NCBI GenBank assembly: GCA_000277445.1
Contig: AJWJ01000177.1
Location: 1 to 41,236, forward strand
Direction of reading: 5' to 3'
Length of the DNA stretch: 41,236 nucleotides
DNA from: Polysphondylium violaceum
Lineage: Eukaryota > Evosea > Eumycetozoa > Dictyosteliales > Dictyosteliaceae
Part shown: positions 1 to 10,923 of the stretch, piece after piece
Position numbering within the stretch: position 1 is the stretch's first letter
Layout of the letters: every line of letters begins with the position of its first letter
The notes under the pieces: generated by a model
What the model saw: only the letters and a program-made list of their open reading frames with translations
What the model was told of the DNA's origin: nothing
The model's database searches: none
Translations under genes and position numbers: made by a program

Positions 1-1
1 A

Positions 2-286
2 CCAAATCTCAGACAAGTGGAAATTGTTTCATTTTCAATCGACAGCAACACCACTTTACAGGATTGCCAAGGTCTAGAGAAACTTGTTTTGGAAAGCTCT
101 GGACCGTCAAGGATCCCTCTTCCCCCTGGCTTCCTCCCGTCCACACTCACAAATCTCACCATCGATGGTTATGACATAGACTCTGTGGGTATCATACCAA
201 GCAGTTGTATATTTTTAAAAACAGATATAGAGGATTTAAATAGAGATTTCATTCCTTTCAATTGTATTATTAAATCAATGTTATAA
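2..286 (+). CDS. C-terminal fragment of an LRR/FNIP-like repeat protein (5' truncated by window edge)
   Basis: The frame is open from base 2 to the TAA at 284-286. The first codons (Pro-Asn-Leu-Arg-Gln-Val) have no start codon, so the gene begins outside the window. The visible 94 residues carry leucine-rich spacing, with segments such as LPPGFLPSTLTNLTIDGY and IIPSSCIFLK. These resemble the 'LPxxLTxLxF / IPSS' cadence of FNIP or LRR repeats that are greatly expanded in dictyostelids, often behind an F-box. No other domain is visible in this piece. The family assignment rests on one and a half repeats and is tentative; the presence of a real coding 3' end is better supported. It is convergent with the next gene (stop codons 25 bp apart). 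Confidence 0.55.
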   Translation, partial: PNLRQVEIVSFSIDSNTTLQDCQGLEKLVLESSGPSRIPLPPGFLPSTLTNLTIDGYDIDSVGIIPSSCIFLKTDIEDLNRDFIPFNCIIKSML

Positions 287-311
287 ATATAGTATAGTAA
301 TAAACAACAAT

Positions 312-1124
312 TTATTTCTTTTTAATGTTGTTGTTTTTGTGAACGATATAATTATCTTTTATATATGTAATTTGAGCTTTTATACACAAGAGTTTCTTTA
401 AGGTATGAGCAATCTCTTTTTCCAAATCGTTGAATTGTATTTCGAGTTCTTTTTCATTAATGGATGGAAAAAGATAAAGATTTCTAATGAGTAAGCTTTC
501 ACAATTTCTAAAGACAATCGATTGCAAAACAGAGAGATGGGCTAAATCTATAAACAGATCACCTTGATTTGAATTACAAAATGCAGAGACAAGTATCTCT
601 TTTGATAAACTCTTGTCATATATATAGATTTGACTATTTAAACATTTACTAAATGAACATAAACTTGGTAAAGGAAGTGGATGTTTAGTATTTGTACTAT
701 TGTTATTACTATTACTATCTCGTACTAAACCAAGAGTAGGAGTAATAGTGTTGGTGGTGTGAGAGGGGGTATTGGAAATAGATTGAGGTGTATCTATATG
801 TTCAACTATTTTAATATTCCCAATTTGATCAATAAGAGTATCTTGTAAAAGATCATAGTTTAGAATCTTTAAATCATGATAAAACAAGAGATATTTAAAA
901 AAAGATATTTGTATTGTATCTTGTAATTGATCGACGTCTAAAACAAATGTGCCATTCTTGCAATTATTCCACTTTTCATAATTAAAATTATCACTCTGTA
1001 CTTTAATGAGAATAGGGTACTGGAGTAAATAACTAAAGAATACTCTTTTTTTAATAAATTTCTTTTTCATTAAAATAAATCCTTCAATCGTTTTATCTTG
1101 AAGATCTCTAGTCAAAACATTCAT
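312..1124 (-). CDS. Unrecognised conserved-looking 270-aa protein
   Basis: This is a single open frame from ATG at 1124-1122 to TAA at 314-312. I do not recognise the family. The N-terminal 110 residues are rich in Lys, Phe and Leu, followed by a Ser/Thr/Asn-rich linker around residues 115-150 that looks like dictyostelid simple sequence. The C-terminal half (from about residue 155) is structured-looking and ends in an amphipathic, probably coiled-coil helix (around residues 220-255) and a Lys-rich tail. There is no signal peptide or membrane segment. A folded N-terminus, disordered linker and C-terminal helix suit a subunit of a complex, but no function can be assigned. The gene lies head-away from the metalloprotease gene across 1.2 kb of non-coding DNA. 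Confidence 0.7.
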   Translation of the reverse strand: MNVLTRDLQDKTIEGFILMKKKFIKKRVFFSYLLQYPILIKVQSDNFNYEKWNNCKNGTFVLDVDQLQDTIQISFFKYLLFYHDLKILNYDLLQDTLIDQIGNIKIVEHIDTPQSISNTPSHTTNTITPTLGLVRDSNSNNNSTNTKHPLPLPSLCSFSKCLNSQIYIYDKSLSKEILVSAFCNSNQGDLFIDLAHLSVLQSIVFRNCESLLIRNLYLFPSINEKELEIQFNDLEKEIAHTLKKLLCIKAQITYIKDNYIVHKNNNIKKK

Positions 1125-2341
1125 TGTTTATCGTGTATGTGTATGTTTATGTGTATCAATATATTATGTATCTTATTAAACACAATAGTGAATTCAATAT
1201 TCTCTCCTTTTGTACAAAATTATTATAATTTAAAATTAAACTAGTGTAGACACTATTTAATTTATTGTGGGGGCATGAATTGTGTCACATTGGTTGTGAT
1301 ATAGTGATATATGTCTGTTTCATTATATCATATCTATATATGTGTGCGAAACGATACACGATTTGAAAAAAAAAATTAAAATAAAAAAATGAAACACACC
1401 TCGTTTGTTGATTTTTGGGAAACACAAAAAGACATACACAAAATAAAAGAAATATCTTTGTTTCCCACTATATTGATTGTATTATCATAATCATGAAGTA
1501 AAAACAAAAGATATCTTTAAGAGGTTGTCTTTTGTATATCTTCATATCATGTTATTAACATAAAGAAAAGAATCATGATGATGGGGGGTATATTTTTTAG
1601 TAGGGTTTGGGTGTATTGTACGAAAAATAATGCTTAAAATAAATCATTGTTATTGTTAGTTGGTAAGATGAAACACTCAGTTTGCAAAAGAAGCTTATAT
1701 GGGGGTTGATATGATTCTTTTTTTTTCTCAAAATTGATAAGATTATCAAAAAAACCCACTTTTGAGATATTTTCACTCACCCACACAATGCGCATATAGT
1801 TTTTTTTGGTTCTCGAAAATCTCGGTAAAAATGAATTATTTTTTTTTTACAATTTGTGTTACACCACCTTACGTTAATAACTTAAAAATTATCTTTAGGG
1901 AATAAACAGGGTTGCTTGTCGAGCCAATGGGCATACAAGAAATCATCTTTTTCAATTAAAACACAAATCTTGAATGTAATACAATTTAATCAACAAACAA
2001 AACCTTAGTATATAAATATAGATTGTTGTACGAGAATTAATTTGGTTTGATATATGCTTAAAACGAAACCCATCCTCTCGAAAATCAACAAATTTTCCCT
2101 CTAATGGCTAGAGACTTAACCCATACTTTGGCTAGCCGTTTGGTTTTTCAAATGAAAAAAAAATAAAAAAATAATCTAAAATTAGGGTAATTTTTCTCAA
2201 AAAACTATAGATATTTTATAATCACATGATTAAAATGTGTGATTGAAATTTGAAAAAAAAAAAAAAGTAATTTAAGGCCTCTGTGCTTCATTTTACAATT
2301 CATTCGTTCTGTAATATTACAAAATACACATACTTACAATT
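1125..2341. other. Non-coding interval between two divergent genes
   Basis: This 1.2-kb AT-rich interval contains A and T homopolymers and no convincing ORF or tRNA. It should hold the promoters of the 270-aa gene (leftward) and the metalloprotease (rightward). A short inverted repeat GGCTAG (2106-2111) / CTAGCC (2132-2137) is the only non-trivial structure I noticed. A (TTTA)n run at about 2347-2368 lies just inside the next coding exon. Confidence 0.6.
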
Positions 2342-4452
2342 ATGTATAAATTTATTTATTTATTTATTTTCTTAATAGCAGCACTATCTTTTGGTATGTT
2401 TATTCAATCAATTATAAAATTATTATTGTCGAAATTATTATTCAATCATTTCTAACATTTAAAATTAAAGCAAATGGAGCAAAATTAGTGATTAGCAAAT
2501 TTGATGGAGGTCAAACTCATGTTATCCCAGCTATTACTGGGTTGGAGTGGAAGATTAAAAGTGTTCAAACATTACATTTAGTCGGTAAACGTGATACTTT
2601 ATTTGTTATTGAATTCAGTGGTGGTCTCACTGATTTAGTGAGTCCAAAAATTGAAGGTCTTGATGGATCAACTTCATTGGGTTCTCTTGTATTAAATGAT
2701 CCATCAAAGTTACCAGTCACTGAGTCAAATGGTACTGCATACTCTACCAAAGCATACAGTGTTTTGGCACCTGCTAAATGGTTGGTTCCAAATGTAAAGG
2801 TTCGTGTTGTTGCCTCAAACTATGATGCTAGTGATTACGTAACTCTTAATGTTGGTGCTGATGCAAGAATGATTATGTATAATTTACCCTTTTATCTTTT
2901 TGGTGCCAATGACACCAACACTATGGACTTTAGCAAGATTTCAACTGCACCAGAAGCTGTTATCGATGAACTTTACAACAAGTGGCCAGTAAGTGTTTTA
3001 GATTTTGTCAACCATCCAGCTAAACGTGTTCAATGGCCTCACATTATCCTCAATCCAAATGGTACTCATCCAGCCATTAGAGCCACCAACAAAGATTTCC
3101 AAAGAGATGGTTATGAATTTATGGGTCATGTATTGGGTATTCTGAGTGAAATTAGAGGTATTAATGGTGATAGTGGTACAAATAATCAAATCTATTCTCC
3201 AATCCTTTGGTTGAATAGCAAGGGTGTTAGCAGTGGTGTTGGTGGTGGTTTGGGTGGTGGTCATAGAGGTACTGGTGATGCATCATACAGTGGTATCTTT
3301 ATTCACGAGCAAGGTCACGCTTTTGGTCTTCCCCATGCTGGTGAGGCTTATAGAGCAAATGTATCTGAGAGTAGTTATCCTTATGTAAATGGTTCTCTTT
3401 TAGGATCTGCTTGGGGTTTTGACAAGACTAAAAATCAATTCCTTGGTAACTTTATCCCAACTGAAGCCAATTCATACAAAAACTGTAACAAGAGCTATGT
3501 TTTAGATGGCAAGAATGTTTGTATGAAGCAAACTGTTATGCAAGGTGGTTCTGGTTGCCAAGCCAAAGGTTATACTTTCTCTATGTTTGCCGATTATGAA
3601 GCAGGTGTTATGCAAAGATATTTTGAGGGTGTCACTACCAATGGTACCAATGGTAATTCATACAGTGGTGGTAGAATTGTGGTAACAAAATCTTTTCCTT
3701 CTGGTTATATGAGATGGGATTCTTTAGATAATAAGTGGGTAGAATTTGTTCCAAAAACTGAGTCGTCTGGTCTTTATGGTGTCAATTCCTCTTTACCAAT
3801 CAAACGTGATGTCAATGTCTATTCAATGATTGCTTCAGTCTCTGTGGCAAGAACTCCAGGTGCTACAGTTCTTTATCCACCTCTTTTCTATAAAGGAAAT
3901 TTAATGCCATACATCGATCCAACAGATCCAGAACAACTTAAGACTATAACTCCAAACAAAGGACCATTGGCCTGGTATTGTCATGCAAGCGACTGTGGCT
4001 TAACCATTCGTGCTGCTTATCCAGATGGAACTGTAAATCATTATCTCTTACAATCTGGTTTCAAAGGCTGGTTCAGTATTTATTCAAATATCTCTGCCGA
4101 TGTTTTTGATCCACTCAAGAGCGCAAGTCAAAGAGTCGTTTCAATCAATCTCCCAGCTGATAAAGGTCCACCCTCAAGATACCAAATTCTCTTTACAGAA
4201 AACGGTTTCAAAGGTATTTTCCCCAATGCCACTATTCTATTAGATTATTCTTGCACTGGCTCAGGTGCCTCAATTCAATGTTCAGAATATGTTCCTCCAC
4301 CAACCACTACTTCTACAACTGGCGGTTCATCCACTCCAGATGGTGGCAATTCAGGTACCACAGGCTCTGATTCAGAACCAAATACTTCATCCTTATTAAC
4401 TTCAAATCTTGTATTTGTATTGATTTCATTGATTTCTTTATTACTTGCATGA
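2342..4452 (+). CDS. Dictomallein-like M66 (StcE-type) zinc metalloprotease, secreted or GPI-anchored
   Basis: There are two exons, 2342-2393 and 2471-4452, with a 77-nt GT-AG intron (2394-2470) in phase 1, giving 677 aa. Exon 1 encodes a hydrophobic signal peptide (MYKFIYLFIFLIAALSF) and the junction codon is Ala. The catalytic motif is HEQGHAFGLPH at residues 296-306. It fits HExxHxxGxxH, with His296, His300 and His306 as zinc ligands and Glu297 as catalytic base. This form and the length match the peptidase M66 dictomallein family of Dictyostelium, related to bacterial StcE, which cuts mucin-type glycoproteins. The C-terminus has a Thr/Ser/Gly-rich stretch followed by a hydrophobic tail with no cytosolic residues, as in a GPI-anchor signal. 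The substrate is unknown. It converges on the ComC-like gene, 71 bp away. Confidence 0.9.
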
Positions 4453-4523
4453 AAATAATTTTATTTCTTTAATTAATAAGATATACAATAAATATGCTTA
4501 CTACTACTATTCATAGTCATTTC

Positions 4524-7500
4524 CTAAAATTTATTATTATTTAATTTTTGAAGTTTAGCATTAAATAGAATGCGTTGTTTTCTTTTTTTCAAAACATATA
4601 AAATAGCGACAGCCATGGAGACTGCAATAACTCCAGCAGTTACAATTACACCAATTTTCCATGATTCAAATTTCTTTTTTTCCATACACCCATTATTTGG
4701 TGCATTTGAAACTAAAACACCAAAATTTGGGTCCACCACTACATTTGATTTAAAATAACTCGTTGAAATTGATATATATGTAATTTGATCATTTAAAGAT
4801 AGTTTTGAAATTTCAGTTTGATTTAATTTCTCTACTTTGTTGTAAGATGGTCTATTGTCCAATATAATTCTATCGGAAAAAGTTCCAACAAGAGTTTCAC
4901 CATTTAATGTCATTTGAATTGATCTCAGTGAATCTAATAATACTTGGGTATCTGTGTTTTCTTGATAAATACAATTGGATTCTCCTTTTGTGACACCAGA
5001 TTTAAAAATAAAATTCAAACTATTCAATGTAGACTTGAAGTCATAATTCTCCAACTCGACTTGATATTTAATGGATTTTGGTAAAATTGGGATAATGTCA
5101 CCTGCAAAATTATAAAACACTCTTTTATCGAGGGGGTTGATAGACAGCTTGACAAGGAGTGTTGAATTTGTATTTGGTAATGTTGTCATATAAGAGTATT
5201 GATTATCTTGTTTTGTAATATTATTCCAAGTAATATTACCAACATTGTATGAATTTAAAATATTATCATCTTGGCCCATTTCATTGATCAATATAATTCC
5301 AACATCAAACTCTGTTCCACTTGGAGTGATAATAGTGCTTGATGTATCATTGTTTACATTTGGATCGGGTATAATTGTACCACCATCATTAATGGAGCAA
5401 TCAAAAGATGCCCAGCCGTCCTTACAATCACAAACAAATTGTTGTTGATTACATTGACCATGACCAGAACACAATTCCCCATTTTTACCATTTGGACAGT
5501 TCTTAGCAGGATTAATATATAGAAATACTTGATTGGTTGAATTAAACTTTTGTTCAATACTAATAAAAACATCCAATGGTTTACGGAAATCATCTATAAA
5601 AACATCAGATTTAAATTGACAAGTAATACTTGTACCATCTAAACTAGATAGGGCTTGACTACATTCAGACCCACCAATGGAAACAAAGATCTGATCAGAT
5701 GCAAGAATGGAACCAATAATTGTAACTTTAGCTGGAACCAAATACTTTGTTGAAGTTGCACTCTTTATAATTGGAGTTGGTCTAGTATAATAAAAAACTC
5801 TAGAAATCGAATTATATTTGGATCTTATACTTACAAACACATCCAATGGTGTTGTATAATCTGATGGAACATCTGAATTAAAACTACAAACCATTTCTGT
5901 GTCTGTTAAGATAGTTACTCTACAATCCGATCCACCTATTCTAACAACTATATCTGGATCACCAAAGTAATTACCTACGATTGTTACTAGGCCTGGTGAG
6001 CCATATAATATAGAGGTGGCGCTTTGAATCAGAGGATTTGGTCTGTTATACAAAAATATATTTTCGCTTATTTGATAGGTTCCAACAGAGATTGTTACTT
6101 GTAAAGGTTTAAAGAAATCTTGGACAACAATATTTGAAGGAAAATTACATACAATTTGTGTGGCATTTCTAGGAATTGGATTTATACAATTGGCTGTCTC
6201 TATCGATATTTTTATGTTTTGATTGATAAAATTTGTACCATAAATTGTAACTTTTCCTGGAACCATGTAGTCTGTGGAAGAGCAATTTGAAATTGTGGGT
6301 TTATATTCAACCAATAATCGATTACTAATCTCACCACTATATGTAACTGCAACAATGAAAAATGAATTTTCTTTTGGAACTACACAGGTACTCTCATAAG
6401 AACCAGAGGCGTATTTTGAATCGGCAATTGCACACATATATCCATCTTGGCCATCTTGATAGTCTAAGATAAATACAATTGCATTGTCATTTGTGCCATA
6501 CACAACCATAGATGTAAAGTAACTTTTAAAAGTAAGAACAAGTCCATTGGAGGTCGATGGCAAAGTGATAACGTTTTCCAATTTAGGCGTTGGACATACG
6601 TAATAATTATTTGTCTGTCGTAGACCTGCAGTGCCAACATAAGCATATCCACATTTGGCATTAGCTGGATATATTATTGTGAATTGCGTTGGTTTGATAT
6701 CATCAATATTGATATTTAAGTTGGTTAATCCATCCAATTTATTATTTAGATCTATAGAGAACTGACCATAGAATATGGCTGTACCATTTGCGAAATTTGA
6801 ATGAGATTGGATGGCTGTCTGAAAAACTACACTATAATAGGTGACCTTGGAGTTTCTCTTATTTAGTATCTGAAAACTTGTAATAGGGTTTGTTAAGGAT
6901 CGCTTTGTTGCAGTACAGCTCATGTCACTTGTAGATGCGGCTGAAGGTACACAAGGATATACAACTCCACGTGTCAATATTGATATTTCAAGATTGTTGG
7001 TCTCTAGAAAAATTCCTTGTATATAGAGAAGATCCATATTAAAGTTGGCAGAATGAACTATTGGTGCAAATTCAAATTTAAAAGACTCGACAGAAACACT
7101 CGTGGAGTCATCATAGAGCCCAATAGAATTTGCGCTTAAAAGTTCCAAGTTGAGTTTAAATGTTAAGTGGGTGCCATTTAGATATTGTAAAGGATAGTTT
7201 AAAATAGCCATCACTTTTAAATTTGAGTGATCAGGAATCGTATCAAATGTTCCCACAATATAGTAGTCAGTATTTTTTTGATAAGAGTTGGCTACATCTA
7301 CCTGTGCTATATAATATGTTGCGATGTTTGACTTTTCACCTGCTTGATTCTCGGCCTGTATATTGTATTGCAAACTTGAAGGAGCAGTGTTGGTAAAATA
7401 TCTTGTAGTGCTATCGATAGAAGTAATCACCGATTGTTTTATTCCATTTGAATATACTGCGCTCAATCTATTTTTATTTACTATTAGTAATTGGTTTTTT

Positions 7501-7693
7501 ATTGTCAAAAGTGAATAAAGATTTATTCATACGTTGCAAAGTTTGAACCCAAAATAGTTATCCTATCAGAAGTGCCCACCGTCCCAAAAGAGGGTTTAAA
7601 GCCCTCTATAATAGGTGCAACACCGAGGGTTACATGTAAATATAGAAATAGAAAGGGAAATATAACAATACAATGTTTATAATTCCTCATCAT
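4524..7693 (-). CDS. ComC-like transmembrane protein with IPT/TIG repeats and EGF domain
   Basis: Exons are complement 7693-7533 and 7467-4524. The 65-nt intron (7468-7532) begins GTATGA, ends AATAG, and restores the frame (codon ACA), giving 1034 aa. I chose the ATG at 7693 because it leads into a signal peptide (about residues 8-25). An N-terminal IPT/TIG-like domain follows directly. Three tandem IPT domains lie at roughly residues 440-690, each with the 'xVTIxGxxF' core. One EGF-like domain follows, with six cysteines from CPNGKNGELC to CDCKDGWASFDC. Next comes an extracellular region resembling the ComC C-terminal domain, then one transmembrane helix before a short basic cytosolic tail. 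In D. discoideum, ComC and Tgr/Lag proteins of this architecture act in cell-cell signalling and adhesion during development; that role here is inferred. Confidence 0.88.
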
Positions 7694-8096
7694 CTTTGTT
7701 ATTGTATAAAAGTTCTTATCGTGCAAAAAAAATTTCAGAAAAGGATCAAAAAAAAAATATCTAAGGACAAGATATTTAATTTTTTTCTGTATTAATACAA
7801 CTCACAAGCTTATTATGGCAGAGCTGTATTATCAAAATGACATTGATAAAAATGCATTCTTTCAATACCACTTAATGAAGGATTACATATTCTAATCCCA
7901 TGCCACCTAGTTCAACTCTACTTAATACTCAAAATTTATTTTGAAACTTTTCAACTGATCATAAGAGATGGAACTGATAAAAATGGATAAATGACATATG
8001 TTTTGGATAAAATACTAGTATTGATTTATTCAACAAATATTTGTTAGATATTAGTTTGAGGATGTGGATTTATTGTTTGGTTTTCAATTATTATCA
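7694..8096. other. Non-coding interval between two tandem minus-strand genes
   Basis: This 403-bp AT-rich stretch should contain the promoter of the ComC-like gene and the 3' end of the RhoGEF gene. No RNA gene or meaningful repeat is visible. CTGA and TGAC strings around 7830-7990 lack a paired terminal stem and were not called as a snoRNA. Confidence 0.55.
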
Positions 8097-10923
8097 CTAT
8101 TGTTTTCCAGGAACTCTACCATTTCCTATTGGAGAAGAGGTTACTGCAGATGCATTGATTTTCTTGTTTGAAGCAGAAAAGGATGTTTGTTTTACGAAAT
8201 TGGGTTTTGGTAAAACTGGTGTGCAAAGGGCTGGGGGTGGAGGAAGAGCAGATTCTGATTGATAGAGTGGACTTTTACGCGGTGAAATATTATTCAATAG
8301 TTCAGGTGGTGGGGGTGGTAAGAGTAAATGTTCGTTCGAGTTGTGAGGTGATTTGTTGTGAATGGAATTTGGATGTATAATTCTGTTGGCGTTGGGAGGT
8401 GGTGGAGGAAGACCCAAATTATCATTGGATGGCGATTTTGGCAGTGGTTGGTTGTTGGCGGAAGTGGGAATCTTTTTCAATACCAAAGGGGGTGGAGGAA
8501 GTGGCAAAGAAAGATTATCGTTACTTTGTGACTTGTTCAGAGAATTTGATCTGAATGTGGGATTGTGTGTGTTGTAAAGATTGGTTTGTGAAAGAGAGTT
8601 GGACAAGGGATGGTGGTGTTGGGGGGGTGGGTGGGGATGAGAGAATAGGTTGTTTTGAGATTGAGACAACGTGGATGGAGTTGAAAAGAGGGGTGGGTGG
8701 GAGGGTGTAGATTTAATGGGCGTAGGTTTGGGTAAACAAGAGTTGTTGGCATTGATATTGATAGATTCAAATCTAGGTATCATTGAAGGATCAGGAGGCG
8801 GTAAATGTTTGGGATCCATAGGTAAAAAGTGGTTGGTTGGAGGAGGGGGTAGTGGTGGAAGAAAGGATGGAGATTTGGGAATTTGGAGAGGTGGTGGTGG
8901 AAGTGGTAAAGAAAGCATGGAGCCATAGAGTGAAAGTGATCTTGGTGATCTTGGTGGAGATCTTGGAGAGGATCTAGGACTTTGAGGTGGTGGAGTTAAA
9001 TGTTGCATACTATTTGGTGAAGGGGAATGGTTTCTTGGAGGGAGGGCAGGTTTGGTTTTCAATGTGGCAGTGTGTTGAGCAACTTCAGCATTTTCCTCAT
9101 GACATCCAATAGGAATACAGGCGATGGTTGGGGGCATTCTTTTTGGATTTGGTCTCATTTCTTCATTTAATACGTTCATAAACGATGGAACTGACGATGC
9201 TCTTGAAAAATTTTGTGCAACTCCGGTGGTACTGGGTGGCATCAATTGTTGCTTGCCGTTACCATTGCAAGAGGTATGGTATCCAGACACTGATAAGGAA
9301 TTGATGGCAGATTGAGTCAGAGTGTTTGATGGCGATGAATTGGTTGAACTATTTGCAGAATTATTTTTAAATAAATCCTGAGATCTTGGTGGAGGTGGTG
9401 GCTTTCTAGTTTCTTTCATACTTCCACCGATAGCACCTTTAATGTTACTTGGTAGTGTTGGGGTTATTTGTCCATTTGGTGATCCATCTCTTGATGCATT
9501 TAGCGGTGATTGAGAAGGAGATGGAGACATTGATATATCGACCGACATTGTCATGGGAATTGTAGTTTTCTTTGTAAACCATTTATATTTTGCAATTTTG
9601 TTTGGATCTTGCACACCATTGGTCATTGGATACAACAAAGCAAACCATTCTTTTTTTTCAAGTTCATTGTTAAAATACAAACTAATCAATTTCTCTTTTT
9701 TATCATTTATCAATAATAATTCTAAACCAGTTGTAACACCAGGCAATGCTTCAATGTAATCTCTAACTAATACATTTTCTAAAAATAATACCTTTTTCGA
9801 TGATGTTGATTTTTTATTCTTTGCTAATATTAATATATCTATTTTTATATTTGATTAATATTAATTTTAATTTATAATAATAATTTAAAAATTTTGAAAA
9901 TAATTACCATTTAATAAAATACATTTCAATAATCCTTTATCAATCTTTTTTGAAGCTAAACCTTCTTTAATAAATCTCCTTGATTGAGAAACTAAATAAT
10001 CTATTGATAAATTTAATTCAATTTCTTTTAATTTCTTTTCATTATCAATTTTATCATCTGCCAATCTTTTTTGATGATTTACATAATCTAAAATGGAATT
10101 TATCCTATATAATGATTGACTTAGAAATTGATAATCTGGATAATCTGATGGTGTATATTCAACTAGTGATTTTAATAATAATGGATATTTTGTAATTCTC
10201 TGAATTGGTTTAATGATCAACATTGGAAATGATAAACCTCTCAGTAATTGACTTTTGTTTGCTTCTTCGATACACTGTGAAAATAATTTACAAGTTGATT
10301 TTAATCTTTCAAATGATTCATTACATGTATTTTGTTGAGTACAAGTATATCCATATAAATTCATATAATCATTATGGTTAAACTAAATTGTTTATAATTA
10401 ATATAAGGATCATTAATTCAAAATAAAAGAATAAAACTTACCAATTTAAATAAAACTTCACCAACATTTTGTTGACGTGGTGGTTTCAAATGAATTCCTT
10501 CCAATTCTGATAAATAATCTCTATGAATATCTAATAATCTTTCTGTTGATCCAAATACATCATGATAATCTCTAATTGTAATTTTACTTCTAACTGGTTT
10601 AATATACAACTATAAAATTATCAATTAATACTGGTAATTAATAAATGAATAGAAAATAAAATACAAACCTTGACAATTAATTTTAAATCTCTAACATAGC
10701 TAGTTTCAGTTTTAACCAACTCTATTACTGTTTGTTGTCTCAATCTTTCTCTTTTTGAAATTGCCTCATCACAAGATGAAAAAGAGTCTGAATGAGACAA
10801 TAGATCTTCTTCAAAAATACTACATGTATCTGAAATATCGTCAGAGGTATTATTTGTACCACCATATGCAGAATTATTTCCACTAATACCACTATTTATT
10901 GATATTTCATCTTCTTTCATCAT
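8097..10923 (-). CDS. RhoGEF with DH-PH module and proline-rich C-terminal half
   Basis: Four exons: complement 10923-10669, 10609-10442, 10382-9908 and 9838-8097. The introns are 59, 59 and 69 nt and give 879 aa. The Dbl-homology domain spans about residues 60-250. It reads across exon junctions with typical helices (RERLRQQTVIELVKTETSYV; then RGLSFPMLIIKPIQRITKYP for the conserved CR3 helix). The PH domain follows at about residues 265-370. Its 'LLNDILILAK' strand only appears if intron 3 ends at 9839, which is why I chose that acceptor over the AG 15 nt downstream. The rest is low-complexity with many LPPPPP and PPPPPRS-type tracts, candidate SH3, WW or EVH1 ligands. It should activate a Rho/Rac GTPase at the actin cortex. 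No further domain is visible; the first ATG of two adjacent ones is used. Confidence 0.9.

Noticed and set aside
7890-7925. GTTCAACTC-like string considered as a tRNA T-arm
   Set aside because: No flanking T-stem, acceptor stem or B-box match; no tRNA fold possible.
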